Source: Diacronema lutheri | Lineage: Eukaryota > Haptophyta > Pavlovophyceae > Pavlovales > Pavlovaceae | DNA length: 64,000 nucleotides | Direction of reading: 5' to 3' | Assembly: GCA_019448385.1 (NCBI GenBank) | Contig: JAGTXO010000044.1 | Coordinates: 186,001-250,000, forward strand | Part shown: in pieces, positions 50,307-61,294 of the stretch | How the letters are laid out: each line of letters starts with the position of its first letter | How positions within the stretch are numbered: the stretch's first letter is position 1 | Program-made: the position numbers and the translations under genes | The notes under the pieces: generated by a model | Database searches by the model: none | What the model was told of the DNA's origin: nothing | The model's input: only the letters and a program-made list of their open reading frames with translations

Positions 50307-53300
50307 GCGCACGTTCTTGAAGCTCGCGCCCAGGGCGCGCGCGGCCGCCTCGGCGCGCGAGGCGTTGCGCGCCGCGTGTGCGCGCGCGGACGCGGCGGCG
50401 TCGTCACACGCGTCGGCGCCGCACGCGCCCGCCGATGCGCGCCGCCGGCGGCGCGCGGGCGCAGGCGAGCTGGCGCTCGCGGCTGCGCGCGCGCTCGCCT
50501 CGACGGAGCACGGCGATTTGACGGACGACGCGCTCGAGGCCGCCGTCGAGCAGGAGCTGGGCGACGAGCGCGGCCAACTGCTGCTGTGCACGCGGGGCGC
50601 AGCGGCGCAAAGGCCCGCGCTTTGCCGGCTCCTGAAGCACGCGTGCGCGTCGGCGCGCGCGGCGAAGCGCGCGCAATTCACGGTGTTCGTCGTGCGCGCG
50701 GCCACGCGCGGCGAGCGGGGGGGCGCCGCCGCGAGGCGCGTGGACTCGGTGGTCGAGCTGTCGTGCGCGCTGCACGAGAAGGCGGGCGCGCTCGGCGGCC
50801 TCCAGAGCGTCTGTGTGCGTGGCTTTGCCCTCGAGCGCCGCCGGACACTCGACGCTGGCGCCGAGGCCGGCGCGTCCGCCATCGGCCAGGACGAGCAGGT
50901 CGAGGCAGAGGCGGGCGAGGCGTGCGTCGCCGGCGTGACGATGGCCAAGCAGCTGCGTCAGTTTGCCGAGCAAGCTGCCCGCGACGACGTGCTCTTCCGC
51001 GTCGCCGTGTCCGAGGCCGACGCCCACGCCCGGCTGGCGCGCGTTGCGGGTGACGATGTCGGCGCGTACAGCGTCGTGCTCGCAGTCGCCGGGCTCGTCT
51101 GGCTGGCCAAGGCCGACGAGGTTGCGCCGGCGGCCGCCCAGTCCGCCGCCGCGCCGCCCGCCGCCCCGCCTGCTGCCGCCACGTCCGCCGACGCCGAGCG
51201 CGACGCCTCGCCTTCCGACCGCCTGCGCGCGCTGACGCTCGCCGTGCGAGTCGCGCTCGCGCGCGGCGTGCTGCGCCACCTCCTCGCCGACGCGTCGCCG
51301 GGCGCGTCCGCGACCGCTGGCGGTAGTTGCGCGACGCCCGTCGACGCGGCCGCGTCCGACGCCGCGCCGCCCGCCACGGGCGTCGTGACGAGTGGCGTCG
51401 CGGCGGGCGCTGTGGCGGCCGCACCGGCTGCTGCGGGCGGTGCGACGGCGGGTGCATCGCCCATCACGCGGCCGGCGAAGCGCGCGCGGCGCACGCTCAC
51501 CGCCGCTCCAGCCGCCTCGGCCGTTGCGGCCGCTGGAGGCGCACGCGCGGGCGCACGCGGCGCGGCCGGCGCGCCTCGCGCGCGCGCCGCGCGCGCGCCG
51601 GCCGAGTACGTCTGGCTTGCCATCGCGCGCCGGATGCTGGCGGCGCGACACGCGGCGGCCGCGGGCGGCGACTTTGTCGCGTCGTGCGTCGCCGCGATGC
51701 AGGCCGAGTACGGCGACGGCTGTGCCGTCGTCGTCGGCGACGCGCCTGGTGACGCCTTGGTCGAGGCTGCGGCGGCGGCGCTGCTCGAGGGCAAGCACGC
51801 GGCGGTGAGCCTCGGCTGCGTCGACCGGCCGGCGGTGCTCGTCGTGCAGCGCGCCGTGGACGCGCCCACGTCGCGCGTGCACGGGTGGTGCGCGCACGCG
51901 GCGGGCGCCGCCGAGTTTGACGAGGGCGCCGCGCACGGCGTGTTCAACGCGATCGTCGAGCGCGCGTGGGCGCTGCGTCCGGACCCGGCCGACGGCAGCC
52001 CGCCGCCCACGCGCACGTGGGAGGTCGAGCGCATCGCTGACGACGCGCCCGACCAGGCGGGCGTGGCCGCGCTGCGCGTGCTCTACGCGCTCGTCGCGGC
52101 GCACGGCCGCTACCGCTCGGCCGCCGCGCTCTTTGGCGCGCTCGCGCAGCTGCACGCGCCCGACGCCGCCGGCGCGCGCGCGGAGGTCGTCGCGGCGGCG
52201 TGCGCGGTGCCGCACGGCGCGCGGCCGGGCGCCGCGCCGGCGGCCGCGCGGGACGACGCGAGGGAGCGCGCATGGGAGGGCGCTCAGATCGCCGCGCTCG
52301 CCGTCGGCGCGGACGCTGCGCGCAGGCGTGTCGCGCCCGTGCGCGCGCTCGTCGACGCGCTCGGCACGCCACCGACCTCGGCGATCACGGGCGGGCCGGC
52401 GGTGCGGCTCGCGGGCGCGGGCGACGGCGGCCACGGTGCACGGTGGGTGGGCGGGCAGGCGGCGACGCCCGCCGAGCAGCTGCCGAGGGAGCTGCTGCGC
52501 GCCTACCACGAGGCGGTGCTGTGCGTCACGCCCGGCAGCCTCCAGCTCGGCCCGGCGGCGCTCGACGCGGTCACGCGGCCGCGCGAAAACGACACGCTGG
52601 AAGGCCTCCTCGCGCGCGTCAGCTGGCAGTGCGGCGCGAGGGCGAGCACGTGCGCCATGCTCGCCACGTTTTCCGAGCAGGCGGGCACCGGCTCGCGCGT
52701 CGCGCTCAAGGCCCTCCGCACGAGCTCCGACCTGGCCGGGCTGACGGCGGCTGCGGTCGGGCAGCAGGCGCCGCAGACGCCGCCGCCGCCGCTGCTCGTG
52801 ATGCTCGGCCGCTGCCCCAGCCCGCTCGTCGGCGGCGGCCTCTTCCCGCCCGACCGCGCGACGGGCGAGCCGGCGGTGCACGCGGCGACGTCCGAGCTCG
52901 CCGTCGAGCTGCTGCGCGACGCGCGCGCGCTGGCCGGCACGGACGGGCGGCTCGTCGTGCTGTGCCTCGAGGCGTCCAACCCGCTCTGGTTCTGCCCCAA
53001 GGTGCGCGAGCTCGAGCTGCCGCGGACGCGGTCGGACGGCGTGCGCGCGTCCGGCTGCACCTGCCCTGCGACGTGCAGCGATGCGCGCGGCGCGGCGGGT
53101 GGCGCTGCCCGCGGCGCATCGACGCGGCCGGCGGCGCGCGCGATCAACAAGGCGGTGCTCGACCACTTCGTCGCGCTTTTCGGCCGCGAGGGCTTCGCGA
53201 CCTTTGAGTTTGCGGGCGGCGGCGAGGCGAGCTGGCTGTGCGACAGCGCGGCCGGCAAGACGACCGTCGCGGCGTGCGCGTCGCTCCCGCCGCGCATGGG

Positions 53301-55635
53301 CGATGGGCAGCTGGCCATCCGGCGGCACACGCTCGGCACGGGCGCCGACGCGCCGGCGCACGCCGTCGTCTCGCTCCGCGTCGCGCACGTGAGCCACGCC
53401 ATCCGCCGCGCGGCGGACGACGGCGGCGCGCGCGCCGAGCGGATGGCGCGCGCCGCGCGCGCGTTTTGCGATGTGGCGGCCGCGCTGCGCGTCGACGCGA
53501 TCCTGGCGGAGGTGCCCGAGGACCGCCCGACGGGCACGCCCTTCCTTGGCGGGCTGCTCGAGTTTTGGAACAAACGCCACGGGAGCTCGACGGCGCCAGC
53601 CACGCTCGCGCTCGGAGACGTGCGCGAGGTGGCCAAGCGGACGGCCGACGCAGCGGCCGGCCGAGCGGACGAGGTCCCTGCGGCTGGCCGTCCGCAGGTC
53701 GCGGCGCGCGCGTGCGCTGGCGCGATTGGCGGCGGCGCGGGCGCGGCGGGCGCCTCGGACGCTGCGCCCCGTGCACTGGCGGGCGCGTCGGGTGCGCGCA
53801 CGGACGGCGGCCCTGCCGACGCACCGCGCCAGCTGGAGAGCCGCTACGGCGAGGCGAGCAAGCTCGACCTACCCCAAGATTCCACTACGGGCTGCGTCCT
53901 CGACGCTCGCGAGGCCCAGGACCGCGCGCGCGTGCCTGCTGCGCCCGACGGCACAGCGCTGCGCCGCGTGCTCGACGCCGTCGGCGCGGGCGCGCCCGCG
54001 CAGCGCAGCCCGCGCTGGCACGACGAGCGATGGGAGGAGGTCACGGGCAGCAAGGTTGGCGACGTCGTGAACGACAACGCCGGCGTCGCGCACGAGACGC
54101 TCACCGACGAGTACGTGCACCGGCGGCGGCGCGAGGTGCGGACCAAGGCGACGACCGCGGGCATCCTCGGCGAGGCCGTCGCGCTGCGCAAGCTGGCGGC
54201 CGCGTACGGCATCACCGTCGTGTGCAACCTGCCGATGGTGCGTGCGGACCCGCACGACAAGAGCGCGCCGTTCGCCTTCTCGCCGGACGGGCTCGCCATC
54301 CTCCCCGAAGACAACGAGCAGGTCCTCGTCGAGGTGAAGACGCTCACCAAGGCGGACGCCAAGGCGCACGAGGACGGGCCGCCGCAGCCGCACCGCGATC
54401 AGCTGCAGCTCGGCATGCACGTCCTCGGCGTGCGCAAAGCGCTCTACGTGCAGTACCTCAGGCACGAGGACCGGATCGTCGTGCACGTCGTGACGCGCGG
54501 CGCCGGCTGGCTTGCATTCGCGCAGCCGAGGGTGCAGGCCTTCTGGGCGCGCGTCGTCGAGCGGCGCGCGCGGCTCGAGCGCGCGCGCGCCGACCACCCG
54601 GCTGCGAGCCGGCGGCACCGGCGGCAGCAGACGCCGGCCGGGCCGCCGCTCGTGCTCGCGCTGGACGGGCGCATCCCCGCCGCGCGCGCCGCCGCGCTGC
54701 ACGCCGTCGCGCACGGCACCGCGAGCGCGGCGGCGGTGGCGGCGACGGCGGCGACGGGCGACGCGACGGCGTTGCAAGACGCGATCGCGGCGCTGCGCGC
54801 GCCCGTCGGCAATGCGGCGATCGACAGCGCAGCGCGTGCGGAGCGCGCGGCCGTCGAGCGGGCGATCGCGTACCTCGGGCAGCCGGCAGGCGACGCCGCC
54901 GCCCGCGGCACGGCCGAGGCGGCCGAGGAGGAGAGGACGGTCGACGCCGACATCTGCGCGTTGCTGCACCAGCTCGGCGCGAGCGTGGCGCACGTGCACG
55001 TCGAGGACGCGGATTGCGTCACGCGTGAGCACTGGGGCGGGGCGGTGCTCGCTGCAGCGGGCGACCCGTCGAGCGCCCCCGCCATTTCGAGCGTCATCGT
55101 CGCGCACATCGTGCGGCTCGCCGGCTTTGGCGTCGAGCTCCCGCAGTCGATTCGCGTCGCCCCCAGCACGGCCGACTGGCACGAGGGCTGGCTCGACGTG
55201 CAGTGCGTGCTGCTGCGCACGCGCCGGCGCGGGCGGCGCGACGACGACTTTGTGGCCGTCGTCAGGCGCGGTGGGCGCTGGTTTGCGTGCGAGCCCGGCC
55301 GCGCGCGGCGGCTGCAGTGGCGGTCGGTCCTGCGCCGCGCGCGCGGCGGCGTCGACGGGACCGGCGAGGAGGCGTTCGCGGTCGTCTACGTGCGGCGCGG
55401 CGACGCGGCCGGCGACGCGGCTGGCGACGCGCAGGCCGAACGGGCGCGCGGCGGGCGCGCGCGCAGCGCACGCGCGGCGGCACGCGCAAGCGCAAGCGCG
55501 GCGCCTCCGCCGGGCTCGAGGCGGCCGCGCCCGCCGGCGCGCCGGCTGCCGCGCCCGCCGGCGCGCCGGCGGGCGCTGCTCACCGCCCGCCCGCCATGCG
55601 CGCGACGGTCGCCGCGCGCACCACGCGCTCTGTGA
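45406..55635 (+). CDS. Giant protein: USP deubiquitinase + Ulp1-like protease + YqaJ/lambda-type exonuclease
   Basis: Exons 45406-46329, 46473-46868 and 46957-55635 give 3332 aa. Introns are GTGCGG...CGCGCAG and GTAAAG...CGCGCAG, both phase 0. Residues 70-330: a compact USP domain with Cys box VKNEGNACYVNALAQSL (Cys85), GTQQDAAEFFQMLL, His box TSGHLVAIVLRNGAWFLCDD (His290), closing with ASMLFYSRLD only after splicing. An EQR-repeat region and Pro/Ala linkers follow. About 1300-1430: a C48-like triad, GHFTALRLV (His1336), VLVDTL (Asp1359) and AQRGATCGLAVVGAL (Cys1405). About 2780-3000: a YqaJ fold, SPRWHDERWEEVTGSK, FSPDGLA (Asp2884), LVEVKTLTK (Glu2899, Lys2901) and HRDQLQLGMHVLG. The end resembles a USP tail without its His (DDDFVAVVRRGGRWFACEPG). 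Residues 1900-2750 are unrecognised. The start codon is uncertain; the protein may continue into the Fanzor part. Confidence 0.72.
47077..47208 (+). repeat. 9-bp minisatellite encoding Glu-Gln-Arg repeats
   Basis: GAGCAGCGC is repeated about 14.7 times with two GTG variants, in frame inside the giant gene (EQREQREQR...VQRVQR...). The 9-bp period keeps the frame whatever the copy number. Confidence 0.92.
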
Positions 55636-58600
55636 CCGACGCGCGGCACTCGGCGCCTGCCGCCACGGTTGCACCTGTCTTCGACTGGCGCGCCGGCCGC
55701 CCGCCCCCCGCCGCTCGAGCCCGCCACCCGCGGCCGCGTGGGCGCGCGCCACCGGGCAAGGCCTGGGACAGCGTCTCGGGTGCGTGGGCGGACAAGCCGA
55801 CTGGTGCTGCCGTCGCCGCCGCGCCGCCGCCGCTGCCGCCCGCCGCCGCGCCGCCGCCCACCGCCGCGCCGCCGCCCGCCGCCGCGCCGCCGCCCGCCGT
55901 CGCGCCGCCGCCCGCCGCCGCGCCGCCGCCGCCGCCGCCACCGGCGGCGCTCGGCCGCCGGCAGCACGTCGGCGCGGGCGGCAGCGCGGCGGGCCGGCGG
56001 CTCGCGGCCATCGCACGGCGGCAGCGCGGCGTGCGCGCGCCGCCGCCCGCCGCGCGCTTCCTCGCCACGCTGCCGCCACCGCCACGCGACGGCCTCGCGC
56101 GCACGAGCAAGCAGGCGCGCGCGAGGCGCAACGCGGACGGACGGCCGGCGCACGCGCGCGCGGCCAACGCGCGCGCCTTCTACCGCGGCGTGGAGCTCGG
56201 CGTGCACGCGACGCGCGCCATCGTCGACGCGCGCCACGCCGACCTGCCGCAGGCCGTCTTCGTGGCGGAGGCGCGGGCGATCGTCGCGCGCTCCGCCGGC
56301 GGCGGCGCGCTGCTCGCGCCGGACGACGTGCGCGACCTGTGCGACGCGCAGACGGACGCCGATCGCGCTGCGATCTGGGCGTCGGTGGGCGCGCACGAGG
56401 CGACGCGCATCTTCGCGCTCGTCACGCGCAACGCGAGCTTGGCGGGCGCGGCGCTGCTCGTGCTGCACACGCCGGCGGGCGCGCCGGCGCGCGCGCTCGG
56501 GCTCGTGGCGACGCGCTCGCGCGCGCCGTCGACGGGCGCGCCGCGCGACGCGCACAGGGCGCTGGTGCAGCGGTTGGACGTGCTGATGGACGCGATCGCC
56601 GCGGCGCGAGGCGCGTCGCCGCTCGAGCTCGGGCTCGCGCTCGCGCCCGAGCCGCAGAGCGCGTGCAACGCGCGTGCGGCCGCGCTGCTCTGCCTGCAGG
56701 CCGTCGCGGACGCGAGCGGCCGTCCCGCCGCTGAGGACGCGCTGGCCGCGCTCGACGACGCGCGCGGCATCGACCGGCACTGCCACGCCGTCCGGCAGCA
56801 GATCGAGGCGAAGCTCGCGTGGCGGCGCGCCGACGGCGCCGTCGGCGTTGACGGCGCCGACGGCGCGCCCGCGCTCGCGCCTGCCGCCGCACCGCCGGCG
56901 TGCGCGCCGGCGCACGCTGCCGGCGAGGCGGCAGTCGACCAGGCGATCGTCACGCGGGTGCGCGACGCGCTGCGCGCGTGGGCGACGACTGGCACCGCGC
57001 CCAGCGCGGCGGTGCTCGACGACGCCTGCGCCGCGTACACGGCGCGCGCACGCGCGCGCAAGGACGCGCGCACGGCGCTGGGCCCGACGCGCGCGGCCGA
57101 GCTGCTCGCCGCGGCCGCGCGCGGCGGAGCCGACGGGGCGGATGCCGCGCGCGCGCTGCTCGGCGGCACGCCGCGCCTGCTCGTCGTGCTCCTCTGCGTG
57201 CCCGTCGCCGCGCCGTCCGGCGAGCCGCCGCGCCCGGTCGGGCTGCTCGTCGCCGACCGGCCGACGGACGACTCGCGCCCGGCCGCGCTCGTGCGCTACG
57301 ACTTTGCGCCGCTCGACGCGGACGTGGCCGTCGCGGTCGGCGCGCATGCCGTCGCGCTGGCCAGTGCGATCTGGCCGCTGCTCGCGGCCGAGGGGGAGCC
57401 GCGGCCATCGCCCGTCGTGCGCTCGCAGCCGCGCGGCGGCGACGATGGCGCGCGTGCGCTCGCAACGTTCGCGTGCCTCGACGCGCTGATGACCGCCAGC
57501 GTCGGCGCGCACGGCCTCGCGGGCGGCGCGGGCATGCTGCCCGCGCTGGTCGCGCGAGGCGCCGCGGCCGCCCAGCGCGAGCGGCAGCTGCGCGCGGCCG
57601 CCGAGAGGCTGGGCGGCACGGTCGCTGGGTGGCCGGACACGGGCGCGAGCGCGGCGGGCGCGAGCGTCGACGAGGAGGCGCGCACGTACGAGGTCGAGGC
57701 GGTCGTCGACGAGCGCCGCAAGGCGGGCAAGAAGGTGACGTTCCAGTTCCGGATCAGGTGGCGGGGCTACGACGAGAGCGCCGACACGTGGGAGCCTGAG
57801 GCCAACGTGAGCAGCGACCTCGTCGCCCAGTTCCGCAAGACGCGCGACGAGCAGAAGCGGCGCGCGGGCGTATCGGGCAGCGGCAGCGGCGGCGCGGGCG
57901 CGGCGTCGGCATTGGCGTCGGCGCCGCTTCGCGCGCACGGCGTGTCGGGCGCCGCGGGCAAGCGCGCCGCGGCGGGTGCTGCCGCGAGCGCGCGCGACGC
58001 CGCGGGCGCGCGCGCGCCGAGCGTTCCCCGCGCGCGCGGCGTCGAGCGCGCGCGCGTGGACGAGCCCGCTGCGCCGAGCGCGCGCGCCGCCGGCGGCGCG
58101 ACGGCGCGCACGCGCGTCAGCGTGCTCCCGGGCTTCGTGGTCAAGCGCTCGACGCTCAACGCGGGGCCGCAGGCGGTGACGGCGCAGCCCGGTGCGCGGA
58201 AGGAGCTGCGGCGCATCGCGGCGGCCGTGCACAGGCTCACGACACAGGCGTACCGCGTCATCAACAAGGTGGTGCGCGACGAGGCTGCGGTGGCGAGCGC
58301 GCAGGCCGTCGGCGCGGCGTCGGGCGGCCCGTCGACCAGCGTGCACACGTCGACCACGATGGACAAGGGAACCGTCCGTGCGATCTTCTCGGCCATCGGC
58401 TGGCACAAGGACGAGAGCACGTACGGTGCAGCGCCCCGAGGCAAGCCCGCCGAGCAAGCCGCCGCGCAGACCAAGGCGGCGACGGCGCGCGCCGTCGGCG
58501 AGATGGCCGAGGGCGTCCAGCCCGTCTGCGCGGTGGGCCTCACGGAGATCCTCGAGGCGGAGGCGACGCAGGTGTCCACCGCGTGCCTGATGCATCCATC

Positions 58601-60847
58601 GCGCGTCGTGAACGGGCTGCTCCGCGACGTCGTCCGCGCGGCAGTCGAGCGCGACGAGGCGCTCGTCGCGCTGCCCGAGATGCAGCGAAACGCGCGCGTG
58701 CGCGAGCTGTGCGAGCGGCTGCTGCGCGGCGACGTGGAGGGCGCGCGCGTCGGCTGCCCCGCCGCGCTCGACCGCCACCTGCCCGACATGGTCCTCCACA
58801 AGATCGACTACAAGTGCACGCCCACGAAAAGGTGGAACTACGACCGGCACACGACGCGCTACTTCCTCGTGCAGATCCGCACCCTGCAGCACGTGGCCGA
58901 GGGGCAGGCGCTGCTCTGCCGGCTCGCGCACATCCACACGCAGCTGACCGGACGGCCGCCGCGGTACAATGTGGCGCCGCTGCGCACGCACAATGTGCGC
59001 GCGAGGCGTGGCTGCCGCTGCCGCCGCCGAGCGCCCAAGCGCGCGCGCCGCCGCCGTGCGCGCCGCCCCGCGGCCAGGTTGGTCACGCGCCCGCGCGCTC
59101 GCGCGCCGCGCGCTGCGCGCAGGTGCCGCGCAACGTGCGCCTCGCCGCGAGCGCCATCTGGGTGACGCTTTCGGATGACGAGCGCAAGGAGCTGCGCGCG
59201 CGGCTCAAGGCGCTGGACCTGCGCGACCACGATGGCGAGCCGATCAAGTGGACAGGCACAAACGGCAACACCCCGCCGATGTCGGACGTGCGCGTCAGGT
59301 ACGCGGTCTTTGCGACGCGCTTCGACATCTCCAACCGCGTCTTCGACTACGCCGGGCGCGAGCGGCCGCCGGCCGATCTGCCGTGGCACGCGCGGCGCTC
59401 GTGGGTTGGCCTCGCGCCGCTGCCGCGCGTGCCGCTCCCGGGCCGGCAGCCCGTCAAGTCGGTGGTGACAGATGGCGTCGCCGTGCACGCCGTCGGGACC
59501 GTCCTCGTGCCGAAGGCGCAGGCGCCGGCCGGCGGCTCGGGCGTCCTGCACCGCTGGCGCCGGCCGGACGGGCGCATCGCCGTCGCGCTCGGCTCCGAGC
59601 TGCGGCGGGCGATCGACGTCGAGGCGGCGGTCGTCGTCGCGGCCGACCCGAACATGGGCAACATCACCACCTACTCTGCGCACGTCGGGCGGGCGGCCGT
59701 CTGGCGGCAGTTCACGCAGCGCGCGCGCGCGCGCGCCGCGGGCTTTGCGCGCGAGACGGCCAAGACCAACGCGGCGCGGCGGCGCGTGCGCAAGGACGGG
59801 CGCGGCGAGGAGTTCAGCGTGGAGGCGGACGAGGCGCGGCTTGGCGAGGCGCACAGCGCCAAGGTGCTCGACGAGGGCGAGTTCCACGCCTTCCACCGCG
59901 AGAGCGCGCGGGTGCGCGAGCGCGCCGCCGAGCACGTGTACGACGCGCCGGCGCGCCGGAAGGAGCGCTGGCGGCGCGACAGCGGCGGGCGGTCCAACGC
60001 GGCGCGCGTCGCCGAGGCGCTCATCGCGGCGCACTGTGTCGACGGCGTGACGCGCGACCGGCTGCTCGTGTGCGTGGGCAAGTGGCTGCGCGACCACAAG
60101 GGCGCGCAGCCCAAGGGCGCGCCGCCCGCCTTCCAGGTGGGGCTGCTGCGCGAGCTGCGGCGGCGCGGCGTCGCGGCCGTCTTCGTGCCCGAGCCGTACA
60201 CGTCGATGCACTGCTCGATGCCGCGGCTCGCCAAGGGCGGCAGGCTGCAGCGCTGCGGCGCGGAGCTCGCGCAGAACCCGCGCCTGCCCGTGGCAAAGGG
60301 CGGCACGCGCACGGTGCACGCGCTCGTCATCTGCCCGGCGTGCAACGGCGGCAAGAAGCCCGTGCACCGCGACTACAACGCCGCGCGCAACATCTTCTAC
60401 GACGTGCACGACATGGCGGCGCACGCGGCCGGGCGCGACACCACGTCGACGCCTGAGCGCTTTGCCCTCGTGCTCGCCTGGTGGGCGCGCGGCGAGGTGT
60501 GGGAGCGTGAGGAGCGCATGGTGCACGGCGAGGGCGACGACTGCGACGACGAGTGCGACGGCGACGACGAGGGCGACGACGAGGGCGACGACGACGACGA
60601 CGACGATGGCAGCGGCGACGGCGGCGGCGGCGAGGGCGACGGCGACGGCGACGGCGACGGAGGCGGCGGCGGCGACGACGACGATGACGGCGGGGGAGGC
60701 GGCGGCGGCGACGGCGGTGGCGACGACGGCGGCGGGCGCGGCGGCGGTGGCGGCGGCGGCTCTCGCGCCCGCACCCCCGCCCGCGGAGCTGCCAGCGCCA
60801 GTGCCGGCGGCGGCAGCGCGCGCGGGCCGAAGCGCGGCCGGCGTTGA
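55596..60847 (+). CDS. Fanzor/TnpB-type RNA-guided nuclease with chromodomain
   Basis: Two exons (55596-58994 and 59123-60847; intron GTGCGC...GCGCAG, 128 bp, phase 0) give 1707 aa. Residues about 695-750 are a chromodomain: TYEVEAVVDERRKAGKKVTF and FRIRWRGYDESADTWEPEA. From about 840 on the protein follows Fanzor/TnpB: helical and wedge-like regions (MVLHKIDYKCTPTKRWNYD), then the RuvC core. RuvC-I is VVVAADPNMGNIT (Asp1308); the Glu is in AVFVPEPYTSMHCSM (Glu1490); RuvC-III is VHRDYNAARNIFYDV (Asp1550). Cys residues in MHC, RCG and CPAC form the finger between them. The tail is a long Asp/Gly-rich stretch ending GPKRGRR, a likely nuclear signal. TnpB and Fanzor cut DNA at sites chosen by an RNA made from the element's own end. 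The residues 1-690 (Pro/Ala then helical) are unrecognised. It may be the C-terminal part of the preceding giant protein. Confidence 0.8.
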
Positions 60848-61294
60848 CGCACGGCCGAGCCGCGCAGCGGTCGACGCTTTGCGGGCTCTGCCCAGGTCGC
60901 GCGCGGCTGGCGACGCGTGCCGCGCGCGGCACGACCGTGCACGCCGCCACCCGTGGCCGAGCGCGCCGCACCAGCCGGCCCGCTCCAACCGCCGTGCGGA
61001 TCACGGACGCTCGCTACGGCTCGTCGGCGCGCGTCACCTGCGCCGGCGGCCACGGCGCCGTCTGCTCCGGCCTCGTCGCGAGCAGCCCGACCGCTGCTCG
61101 CCGCCCGCACGCCGCCGCAGCAACGCTGCGCGTCGTGCTCCCCCGCTCGCCAAACGCGAAGAGCTCCCTCACAAGGACGTCCTTCCGAACGGCCCGCGCT
61201 GCACTCGGGGCGCGATCGTGCCCCTGATCGGATTTGGCTTGACCATCTATACTGGTTGACGGCCGCTCACAAAAAGCGCGGTCGCCGTGATACG
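60848..61294. other. 3' flank of the Fanzor gene; candidate guide-RNA region
   Basis: These 447 bp lack a gene. A perfect palindrome GTGCCGCGCGCGGCAC lies at 60917-60932, and a hairpin with stem CGAGCAG / CTGCTCG and an 8-nt loop at 61079-61100. Fanzor and TnpB elements usually encode their guide RNA over or just after the 3' end of the nuclease gene, so this is where one would look; no guide scaffold can be recognised from sequence alone. The right end of the stretch (GATCGGATTTGGCTTGACCA onward) is less GC-rich and may be outside the element. Confidence 0.35.

Noticed and set aside
50404-53580. A 1058-codon open frame on the minus strand opposite the giant gene
   Set aside because: It is a mirror of the GC-rich third positions on the coding strand. 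It has Arg/Ala/Gly-rich content, no motifs, and lies wholly inside a frame with clear enzyme domains.
45406-60847. Reading the island as a Polinton or giant-virus insertion because of the protease, YqaJ-type nuclease and TnpB-like gene
   Set aside because: No capsid, packaging ATPase, integrase or family B polymerase sequence was seen. The genes have host-style introns and host-like base composition.
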